The notes beneath the pieces are model-generated. The model was not told the DNA's origin. It did no database searches and saw only the letters and a list, made by a program, of their open reading frames with translations. The position numbers and the translations under genes are program-made. From NCBI GenBank assembly GCA_903813345.2, contig CAIIXF020000010.1, positions 36,757,425-36,821,424 on the forward strand: a stretch of DNA of 64,000 nucleotides, in the 5' to 3' direction. Positions 34,815 through 45,868 of this stretch are shown here, piece after piece (the first letter of the stretch is position 1; the number at the start of each line of letters is the position of its first letter). The DNA is from Owenia fusiformis (Eukaryota > Annelida > Polychaeta > Sabellida > Oweniidae).

Positions 34815-35554
34815 CGTAGAGGTATTTCTAAAATGCATCTGAGAAAAGCCAAGCGAGTTCGCAAATATGTAGGTTTTTGTGTATGTTAAGTGTGCATAGC
34901 GGCGTAAAATAGAAACATTTGCCAAAGGTAACTGACTAAAAGTTGTTACAGCACATAACAAGAAAAATAAAACATTTATGAGAAAACCAGTCGAAAACAA
35001 AACACATAATCGTACCAAATGATCCAACATGTAAAGGAACAGTGTCTGAAAATCCCTCCTCGTGGAAGTACCATTATAACAATCCAAGTTAAGGAACAAA
35101 TAATAGGTTACTGACTTTAATATTATACGAGGGTCGATTCATATAATCTGATAAAAATGCTCTCATTTTAATAGTGATTTTTCATATATCCCTCTTATTC
35201 TTGCAGAACGTGTAGATTATGAAATAGTATAGCTACATAATAAGGTTGTAATAATATGAGATAACGCTGTAATGGTAACCTGTATTTAGTGTAAAGGGCC
35301 AGTTAAATCATAACATAAAATGGATATTTTTTTCAATTTTTCAATTTTCAATATTTCAATCCTCGTGTCTGCAGGAGGGAGTCAACCCAATCAATAGTAC
35401 TTTTCGCCTTTTATTTTGCGTCCCCATTATTGTTCAGCTTGAGCCGAAATAAAATATACTTTTTGGCGTAAAAACAAGGTGATGGGGGTATATGGGCATA
35501 GTTATAATCGTTGGAACTTGATGCCAACAAAATTGTTATTCATAAAATATTGAA

Positions 35555-35640
35555 CAAATATTTCACTCTATTGAGGTGAATACCTGTACATCTTTCACAA
35601 GTGATATTCCACGAAGCCCGAAAATAGAGTGAAATATTTG
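35555..35640. repeat. Inverted repeat, relative of the 2080 MITE
   Basis: CAAATATTTCACTCTA and TAGAGTGAAATATTTG are exact complements about 54 bases apart. Confidence 0.75.
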
Positions 35641-35699
35641 TTTTATTATATCACTGTCTAGCTAAACATCCCTAATATTATTAAGTCATTAAGTCTTCA

Positions 35700-38600
35700 G
35701 ATATTTTTACGAATCTACTCGGTTTGTCTGCCATTTTGACTTAAACTGAACTAAATTATTTACACTGATTAGCATTGCCATTGAATATCGCCAGATATCC
35801 CAGGACATGTGACCCGGTTTTGACCAATCATACTGTCGCTAGCTAGATAGTGATATAATAATGATTGTTACTTTATTTCAAATACTCTGGAAAATACAAA
35901 AATATGATAATTGCTATGTTGATAGATAATGATTTGGCATATTGAATGTGCTTTATTTCATAAAAATTGGGCCACTTTTGTGATATTCTCCATTGACTAA
36001 ACAAAGGGGAGACCACCATGCATGTCCATATACTATCATCATTTCGACCATAAAACACCGCCGAGTCGCAATCAGTATAAGTGTGCTATTTGGAATATGT
36101 ATAGATGCAATTTTAATTTGTTACAACTAGGATGCTTGAACAGGAGACCTTAACCGAGTCCTTTATGAAGATTGTGCATACCCCTTATAATCTGATAAAA
36201 CGCGTTACAAATTAAAGATACATGACAGGAAAATGTGCCATTGTTGGATTTTGTTTCATTGAATTCATAATTAATTGGTGTTAATTGAATAAATAAACAT
36301 GTACTTTTAAATATCTTTAGATGGTCTTCATTTTCTGAATTTATTATCATGTGAATGTAATATAACAACCCCATCGTATTTCAAAACAACTCTATTCAAA
36401 ATGTGGTGTGTATTTTACTTTAACAATGGCGTACGTCTACGTTGTGCCAAGTACACTAGTTTACTGGCACGACTGCAATAGTAATATAACAAAGAAAAAA
36501 TTGGAAGTATTTCATGTGTCTCCCTTTTCAATATTGCTTTTCATTATATATTATTTTGAATAAGATAAAGTAAGTATAATATGTAGTATGATACTATTGC
36601 AATGGAGTTAGAAGCATGTTGCGACGAAGTCAAACGAATAATACTGATTTTGCATCAATATTAAGAAGGCGAAACTTGTTCTGAAATGACAAATACTTTG
36701 CGATGTCATTAATGGTCGGGAACATAGGTTGTGGGCTCGATTTAACTTAGAGTTTATAAAACTAAGTCCGAATATTACTTATATCCGCTGTCCATGTTTT
36801 TGCCAAGTTTATGAACTATGTAGAGTTTGCCAATATATTATCAGTATGTCATGTACCATGCCGTTGTAAAAGGGTAGGAGGTCCTATTAAAGTATGGTCC
36901 TACTCTCCATTGATTTATATGGTGACCTAAATATACAACTCTTTGCCTCATTATCTTATACAAAATCAGGGCCAGTAAGGACCGTTAAGAAAGGGGACCA
37001 TAATCCCCGGGGGACCATCATTTCTTTTACACCGGTGTAAAAGGGTAGGAAGTCCTTTCAATATATGGTGACCTCCTTCCCTTATTATCTTATACACAAT
37101 GAGGGCCAGCAAAGGCCTTTAAGAAGGGGGACCATACTTTCTTTCACACCGGTGTCAGAGTAAATATAGTCTCCATGAATATATGGTCCGGGGGACCATA
37201 CATGTACACCCTAGGACAATAGGACAATAAACAATATAACCCAGGACTATGTACGTTAACGGACTATAAATACGTTGACAGCAGTGAACGAAGGGATTAT
37301 CCGGCTAGATTTTGGTCCTATCTGTTATCTTTAATTTTGAATATATAGATGCCGTACTATAGTAGTACTGTAATATGTACTTATTTGTCTTATTAATGAA
37401 TTAAAAAACACGCTAATCTTTAATATAAATCCATGTACAGGAGACTATAATTTCTAGTTAATTCTGTCCCTGGGACAACTTATTTTTAATTTTCTATATG
37501 TACATGTCCAAGCGGACTATATTTTCTGGTTGCCCCTGTCCCCGAGACAACTTATCCTTACTTTTATTTGTAGTTATATATGTCCAGGGAGACTATGTCG
37601 TCTACTTACATTTGTCTTTGAGACTATAAAAACTGGGCAGTATAGCCCCATTTGTAATATATAAAATTTAAATAATATGTGAGCATATTGTCATGTATAA
37701 TTGCACTTACTGACTTGAATCATTACTAGAGATATAGCACCACGGGAATCATCATCCGTTTGTTTTTTTGTTTGTGAAAGAATAAATTCCCATGTAGTAT
37801 TATACGAACGGTCTTGTACATGTATGCCAATGAATATACAGAGACTTCATTTATATACATGTCCGTGAACATTTATATCCAGAAAATATGGTCCGGTGTG
37901 ACTAGTTTGACATTTATACCATGAAAATATGGTCCGGTGTGACTAGTAAGAGACCATAATTTGGTATTGAAAGTCCGCACCGGACACCGAGTGCTAGCAA
38001 ATGGACTAAAATATCTAAGGAAATATATCGCCTTGTTATTCTAGATAATATAGTTCAGGACAATATTTTCCAGGATATATAGTCTAAGGGACCATATTTA
38101 GAACGGTCTATATAAACGTTGACACCGGATTCATCTTAAGGTGCCCAATTAAAATGAACTCTGAGGTTCAAACTCAATGTATTTTTGTGTAACTGTCCTT
38201 CAGTGTCCATACATGTACAAGTAAACTTATATCTCAAATATATGTAAATAGTATTGTATTTATACAGGCGTATCATAATGATCGTAGTATAAAACACAAA
38301 GTGTTGTCGATGAACTAAAGGACTTTAAATAGATGGCGGAGAAATCAGTGGGTTTAATTTATATACGATAACATAATCAAAAACTTCCTAAATTAAATTT
38401 CAAGAAAAAAGTTGATGATATGATGAGAAAATAATTGATTCATTTGCTGTACATTCGAAATGCTTAGACAGCAACTATTTACACATAAACCAATGGGGCA
38501 TGTGCGAAGAACAATCCATGAGGAAAAAATAATAAACTCTCATCAAAAGGGTGTCAATTTGCACAGTGACCCCCTCTCAATAGCCAATACCACAAACAGG

Positions 38601-39980
38601 GGGCAGACACCCACGCAAATTATATATCAAAATAAAGCTTAATATTTTATTTTGGATGATTAAATGCCTAATTGTTCAAAGGACTGTGAGTTGTTTGTAG
38701 AATCAATCGGGGGAGTTTTTTCATGCATTTCGCTTTTGTTTTTCATCTCAAAACATCAATACACTTTAAAACATTTAATTGACTATAAGATTGCACCATA
38801 TAATCCCAAAAAGTCTTATTTTCAAGGATCATCGATTGATTACCACCCAGGTGTTTTCATTTTCAAACTTCTGAGGCCTTGGAATCATTGATTAAGAACG
38901 TTTTTGAATAATATAAATGCTGTTTTAAATAGGTTTCATGTACGCTACTAATTTCTAAATTTCTACAAAAAAAATCAAGCACTGCTAAGGATCTTCTAGA
39001 ATTTTTTAACGTTATCAGAAAACTAAGTGTCTGTCCAAGCAAATAAACACGAAATGAAACATAAAATCCTTTATGTATTCCTCAGATTGATCTTTTAAAA
39101 CCTACAGCAAACCTACATCATAGTTTTTGCTTCAAATCATCTTCCTCCCTTTCGTTTTCTACCAATGTACTATTCAAGTAGACCTTTAATCAACAATGCA
39201 CTGGCATTATTCAAAAAAAAATTACCATTACACCAGTAAGGCCTGTATACGACGGCATTACTGAATATATAGTTTGGGGTATGTTTAGGCTCTCCATCGT
39301 ATCACAAAAACACAAATTCATGATTAAGTTTGAATCAAAATTAAGTTTATTAGTGCCAAAAATAGATTACATTTTTTGGGGTGAATCCAAACGACGCAAC
39401 GAGGTTCTGAGGTTTTAGTGCTGAACCAGCTGCCTCTTTCATTTCCCCAAATTTTAGGTGGGTGGGCAGGGCCAAAATAAGAGGTCTTATCCCATAAAAA
39501 TAATTACTTTCGCCCCAAAAAATAAGTCTGATATTTTAATTAAAAGTAAATAAAAAATAATGATTACTGCACACTTGGTATTGACAAACTCAGATGTTTA
39601 CAAGAAATGTGAGAATTAGAAGATGTTGGTGAGAAAATATATTTCGACAAACATCCGAACTTCGTTTGGTAGAATCTCGATGTTCAGTTTATTATCCCAT
39701 TTAGTTCATTATCTAATAAGAGTTAAAAATACATATTTATCGGTTAATTATATCATTTGAAAGTACACAATTATTCATTAATTGAAATGTAGATTACATG
39801 TATAGACACCTGTAAAGTACGTGTTTACGATGACATATTAACATAATTTTCAGTACACGGTTCTATAAGATTATTATTATATACATGTATATTGTTATTA
39901 TCGATTAAACATCAATAGTTTGTTGTTCTATTAATGAGAGTGAGGAATACCGATGACACCTTCAGAAGATGATATTCAAA
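35700..39980. other. Gene-poor stretch
   Basis: No protein-coding exon is recognised. 36866-37015 and 37030-37150 are diverged direct copies (GTAAAAGGGTAGGAGGTCC, TTATCTTATACA, GGGGACCAT), and GGTCCGG/GACTATA words continue to about 38110. Confidence 0.4.
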
Positions 39981-40184
39981 CAGCCCTTCGGGTTTCGTGG
40001 ACTATTACTTAAGAAAGATGCACATGTATTCAACGAAAATAGAATAAAATATGTACGGTATACTATTATAAGAATACGAATAATGCTTTGTCCAACGTTT
40101 ACCAAATCCGTTAAATCTAATCAAAGTGGTATCACTTTCAAAACTTCAAGTACATTAATAACGATAAGCCTGTGTACGATGCCA

Positions 40185-40625
40185 TGTATGTACTCCCTCT
40201 CTAAACGTATACATGTAGCATTGCCACCCTATCATGTTATATACCATTCTGGTCATTGTGAAAAGTTACATATGATTGCAAAATTGATCGCATGTCTGTG
40301 ACAGTTATGCACAAAGATATATTGCCATGATTTATACAATGGCTTATAAGGAAGCCAGGCACCGTGATACCATATTTATCACAAAAATTGGATGTGGACA
40401 AAGTGAATATATCACTGGACTGGGTCCAAAAATGCTCATAGGGTACTTATAAATGACCCCGTACCCGCATACTTTAATATATAGTATCTTTTTTCAGGGA
40501 CACCCCTTGATTCCGAAACTTTGCAATCTTATGTAACTTGCCATATGTGACAAAACGATATATAACATGATAGGGTGGCAATACTACATGAATGAGTTTA
40601 GATGGGGTGCATGAATATGAAACAC
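40185..40625. repeat. Inverted repeat
   Basis: TAGCATTGCCACCCTATCATG at the left (shortened core TTGCCACCCTATCATGTTAT) pairs with ATAACATGATAGGGTGGCAA at the right. The neighbouring arms GATTGCAAA and TTTGCAATC also pair. Confidence 0.7.
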
Positions 40626-40881
40626 CCTATATATGTTCCGTTCTCCTAATATACGAATTTTATATACCGCTATCATATACATAAAACCTCACTTGTCATA
40701 GGACAGATACATATAACTAAGACCTAAACTCCGGACTGTCAATTCCCTCGCTGGTGTCAACGTATTTACTGTCCATCATAAATTGTTTGGGGAAATATTT
40801 TATAGTAATGTAGAACACAAAGTCCGAGGAAGACCCGTTGGACCTTAGCAATTGTTTTGTATTGTCCCCAAGACTATATAT

Positions 40882-41546
40882 TTAGGGAGGAGTCGGTGTT
40901 GGAGCCGATTTTTCGAATTCTATACAAAACTTAGCCCTACATCCTTTAGCTACCCATATGTCACCGGTGCCAGCATCAAAGCCCCATTTATCGTTCCTAC
41001 ATTTCGTCCTGAAAACAAAAGAAAATGTCAGATCATAGAGGAAACATAAAATTATAAGATAGACACACGACTAAATTCAAACAAAAAGACACATATAGTC
41101 ACAAGCCTGTCAATTTAACCAATACGTTTTTGCTTTAATTATGCTCTATTTGGCTAATTAAGTTACATTTCTTTTTTCAGTTTTTACGACGTTTGATCTG
41201 TACATACAGAAATGTTACAATATTTCTAGTAAATAAGTACCCAACACATGAATTGCTTTACAAGACCGTTCATTTCTAAGAAACTTAGATGAACTTTTGG
41301 GAAAATGAACTTTAATCAATGGTACTATTCCTTATCTCACCTTGACATTTGTGTCGTTACTATTGGAGGGCCGGAAAAGTTCATTTCACGAAGGAAGGCT
41401 GCATCATCGAACACAGAACACGTGACGTTTCGCCATCTTACGCTTGAACACGAGAAGCAGTGGGAACCTGGCGACAAAAATATACTTATGTTCATTGGAG
41501 TACCACTTGGAGTATGGTTTGCGGCTACTACTTGGATAATGGTCAC
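40882..41546 (-). CDS. Gene C (partial): DUF3011-like secreted domain, two exons
   Basis: Exon 41341 to about 41467 (or extending to 41546) encodes HCFSCSSVRWRNVTCSVF ... TTQMS and ends AG before GTGAGA. Exon 41008-40882 begins G after TTGTTTTCAG, completing Arg, and encodes TKCRNDKWGFD, DIWVAKGCRAKFCI, then a Pro/Thr tail and TAA. The split domain matches the DUF3011-type pattern (CSS ... C ... QLSR-x-C ... W-G-D ... I-W-V-x-x-G-C-R-A-x-F), known from bacteria and from secreted invertebrate proteins. Its function is not established. A signal-peptide exon is expected upstream but I did not find it. A possible acceptor (GTCGCCAG) bounds the first visible exon at 41467. Confidence 0.6.
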
Positions 41547-41559
41547 GTAAGATATGGGG

Positions 41560-42630
41560 ACAATGAAAGCTGATTTTCCGGCACTTATACGATTTCTTTG
41601 CTCTAAAACCCACCCGGCCTTCGACCTTCACCTTCGACCTTCAACCTTCGACTTATTAGGTATTTAGAAGTTATTGAAATATAACGTTATAAAAACCCAT
41701 CGACCTACAAACTATTAAGTTCTTAATCAATATTCGTAAGTTTTATACTCACAGTGATGTGTGTAGTAAATGATATGTCCCAGGTGAGGTGAAAACAGTT
41801 AATGCATTCAAGCAAATAATTTCTATCGACCACTTCTTACCTCCTCCATTGAAGAGTACAAAAATGCGCAAATGGGATTTGGAGGGGGGCAATCTGCGCA
41901 AGGTTTCGTTTTTTGTTCGGTTTTACTGCGCATGATCATTAGATCCATTAGATTCGATTTGTTGAAACTATTGAAATGCATGCACCATCTTTTACCGAAA
42001 TAAGAACACTCATTTTGTAAATTTTACAGCAGTCCCTTCCCAAAATGATTTCAACAAAAGCGTCATGACAGCATATCAATTGTGCCTAAATGTATACGTT
42101 CGGTATAGAAACTAAAACTGGGAATGATCAGAGAAAAGCTATTCAGGAATCATTGGAATTAAAAACCTCCATTCATGAGCATGCACAAAAATTTGAGCAA
42201 AAATGAAACAAAGCGCAGATTGCCTTCGTATTGGATAGATGAGTTCTTTCTTTATATAATATTTACCTTAAAGGAATCCAACACCTTGCAAAACTTCTTA
42301 ACGGAGAGGAATAAGGGAAAATGCTTGCCGGATTCTGAATCTGTGTATTTTTTAATGATTTTTCACCGTCTTAGAATTTCAATTTTTTTCCTTTGAAAAA
42401 ATGAGATTTGCATTGTTTTCCAATTAGACAAATGAGTAAACATGAATAGCCCGAAATCTAACGGTGAGATTTTGTTTTAAAAAATCATGGATATCAAGGC
42501 TAAATATAGCTATACAATAAACATAAAAAAGCAATGCTTGGACTCTTCATATTCACACAAAAAATTAATTAGTAAATGAGGTTTGATATTTGTGAGAATA
42601 AGTTGTACGAGTCGCAATGCTCTACAAACA
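41560..42630. other. Intergenic, no gene seen
   Basis: AT-rich. A short (CCTTCGA)n-like run lies at 41617-41655. Confidence 0.4.
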
Positions 42631-42638
42631 CCAGACTA

Positions 42639-42881
42639 CAGGGTGGATTAGGATCAATGACACACATAAAAATTGATTTAAAAACATTTCATGATAATTA
42701 TCTCAAACAAAAGCAGTTAGCGAAGGATACATTTCATTACACTCAATAAATAGTTATCACTTTTGACTATATATACATATCTCATGGGAATGTATTTCCA
42801 TCTGCTCAAGATATCATATTTTAGCTTCGAAAATCACAATCGTTGGATAATACATTTGTCTCAGAATGATAGGCCACCCTG
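42639..42881. mobile_element. Small Tc1/mariner-like MITE (243 bp)
   Basis: Ends CAGGGTGG and CCACCCTG with TA on both sides. The inner TIR is imperfect and there is no coding capacity. Confidence 0.6.
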
Positions 42882-42939
42882 TAGCAATGTAGCTTTCACT
42901 TGAAGTGTACCCTTGAGAATAATGAACTTACCCTTAGGA

Positions 42940-43205
42940 AAAAACCCATGTTTTGACATGCGTGGAGAAAAAGGGTACATGTTCTCACTTAGTTTTACAC
43001 ACTTTTACCTCAATCCTCCCATGTGTGGCATGGAAAATTAGGTAAAAACAGGAGATGGCATTCTTGTTTTTACACACTTTTACCTCAGGGAAAAATGTGG
43101 GTGACTGTGGAAAAATGTGGGGAAATGAAGTAACTCTCATCTTATTTTTACTTAACTTCCCCACATTTTTCACACTGTGGAGGAATGTGGGAAAGGGTAG
43201 TTACA
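42940..43205. repeat. Direct and inverted words around TGTGGGGAAA / TTTTACCTCA
   Basis: TTTTACACACTTTTACCTCA occurs twice. AAAAATGTGGGG and its complement CCCCACATTTTT lie around CACACTGTGGAGG. Similar GTGTGGAGAAAT words reappear at 55260-55800. Confidence 0.5.
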
Positions 43206-43209
43206 TGGT

Positions 43210-45700
43210 TTTACATGCATTGTAGCACATCTTAGAGAAAATAGAGGGACTTAAATATGCTCTAATATTTACAGTTGTTTTATTTACATATGGTATAATT
43301 CTCAATAAGCCTTATATAATAATAATCTTTCAGAGCTCATCGAACATTAGCTGGTAACATTATTAATTAATGACTATAATATGTGCATGTTTATAGTTTG
43401 CATCAAATACTTTATTTTATTAACATTCTTCATTTAACATTTAAAATACAAAAATTGATAAATGTTTTTCATTCATATACTACTATCTGTGGCCTCCCTT
43501 GGCAAAAGCTGGGTATATAAGGCTGGGGAGGCATCAAAAGTTCAATGTCTGTTTAAAACTTACTAATTTAGTTTTACCTTAATTATGAAATTTCAAAAAC
43601 ATTGATTTTGTTGGATGGAAAACTTTTCAGTTATGACCCCCCCCCCCACCCCCAAACTTAATAAGTTAAGTTTCTAAACAGACATCGATATTTTGATGCC
43701 TCCTTAAGGCTTTAATTCTTACATGTACAAAAGTATATAATATGCATTTGGATATTCTTGCAGGATGTGGTTATTGAAATCAATCATATTTTAATATTTG
43801 AGAACTGCAAATGAGATAATTTCTCAAAGGTTTGAACAATATATGTAATGAGATACTTCAGGACGTTTGACAGCTGGAATAGCAGACATCAATAGGCGTA
43901 CTCCAGAACAATTGGATTTGGCTTGAGATGTACCAAAAATAAGACATTGCAACATGTATCCTGTGAGATGTCTTGTGACTACACATATCTCAGCTGATTG
44001 ACAGTGAGTATTTATTCCAGAGAATATTAGAATATTTTAATCAGGATCAGATTTTGACAAAATAAAAATACACAAGATTACTTTGTGATTCATTGATGGC
44101 AGTCAAACATCTTGTACGCTTCCTGTTTAAAATCAAAAATGCTTCAAGTTGGCGAAAATGTAAGTTACCTTTAATCTCTAAAGCAATCAATTTTTAAAAA
44201 TGATTGATTTCATAGGGATGATCTGGAAATATTTAAACTGCTTATTGTAGAAATTTTCAAATATAACACTCAAGATTCTACAGTTTCTGTGTTTTTTTTT
44301 TATTTTTCACCATTCCCTAGATTGATCTTAGTTAATCAGGCTATAGGCAAGATTAGTACTGACTTTTTAATCAGAAAAGTTGAGTGTCTCTTTGTTCTCA
44401 TAAAATTGAATGCAGGTATTTGGAGGTAAATTTGTCACTCAAGTTTTTGGCATAAAAGTTCCTTTTGCTAAATATATTTTCAAATTGATGTCTGTAAAAA
44501 CTTGAAACTAAATGCTACGTTATTTCACTTACCTCTTATTGATTCTCCAAACATATTCTTTTAAAATCAAATTTGTTATTCTGTACCATTTTGACCAATA
44601 ATTGTGTTGCTATTAGAAACAGTCGATTGTGATGTTGGGTCATGGACCAGTCCATTAAAATGGTAGTGGTGCCAGGTTGAAATTGATGTGATTTGTGGTA
44701 ACGTGACTACATATTAATGGTCATGCAGAAAAGAAATGTGATGCAAAACTCATGTTTCATAATAATCTCAAAGCTCCAGTTACAAAACAAAACAAATATA
44801 AAATCGATTTGATTCTATGGCGATAACACCTCTGTGAAATTTAACATAATCTGGATTTTGTTTTTGAAGATTCCATGAAATTACAAGACAGGCTAAATTC
44901 CGTTTACAAATAGGATATCAGAGAATCAATAAATGATTGGTGAAATAAATTAGCATTTGCAGTTTCAAGTGTACATAGGACAATGTATAACTATGAAATG
45001 CTGACTGTAGCTTTTAATCACCAAAAGCTGAATGACAAGTTGAACTCCAAATTCATGAATAAACTATCAATTGGGCTAGCAAAGATAGTACTATTGTAAA
45101 CAAGGACTAAGCTGATATGACTTGAGAGTAGTACTTTTAATTTCATATGCATATTAAGCATTCTTCTTTAGTTCAAAGCATCCTGTTTTCAGAAAAATTG
45201 ATCTTTGCTTTTACCCTATTGACAGTGAAATTAACATTTTTGAAGAATAACATGTTTTCCTAATCATGTTCCACATGGTTTGGGATGTGAACTATTAAGG
45301 AGCTTTCATGGACTTGTAGTCTCACAACGTGTTCTGTAATTGTTCTCACTTCAATCAATGTTTCAGTTTCATTCCTGAAAATACAGTATATGTGTTGCTG
45401 TTAAGACATAATTATTGTCATCTCAATTTAAATCAAATTAGTAATTTATGTTATCCTTATGACCCATACAAAACTGAATCGGTATAGCATGCTACATATG
45501 AATACTAATATAGCTTTCATTTTTGAGGAAAATTCCATTCAAATATTATTCAATTCAAACAGTGAAAATAATGTTTCTGATAATATTATTTCTTATCAAA
45601 ATTGCCTCGTCAGTTGAAATTGGTCTTGCCTTTTTGTTGATCCTGACTACAGCTCATGTTGATTACCATATTATTAAAGCTTTACTTTCATATCTCATAC
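43210..45700. other. No recognised exon; the 3' end of the transposase gene should be here
   Basis: Exon 45868-45701 ends in an open phase-2 donor (AG before GTATGA), so at least one more exon is needed downstream on the minus strand. I could not identify it. A C-run at 43639-43652 and AT-rich sequence are the only features seen. Confidence 0.4.
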
Positions 45701-45868
45701 CTTTGACGCACTCTCTTAGTGTAATGAAGAGTGTTTTCTCTAAGTGCTGTTGATGTGGGGAAAGGGAATTTCATCGGCCACACATCAGTTTCCATCTCCA
45801 GGTTTTTAATCGATGCATAAGTTGTTCCGTCAATGTGTAGGAAATGCTGCACCTCTGCATATAACACT
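45701..45868 (-). CDS. Transposase exon, most 3' identified
   Basis: Encodes VLYAEVQHFLHIDG ... VWPMKFPFP ... YTKRVRQR. The acceptor is ATTATAG and the donor GTATGA, phase 2. Its function within Tnp2 C-termini is not known. Confidence 0.75.

Noticed and set aside
34728-35099. 123-aa minus-strand frame covering gene B exon 1
   Set aside because: Its C-terminal part is the real signal-peptide exon, but the upstream extension has no match in gene A and runs through non-conserved sequence. The true start is the shared Met at 34814.
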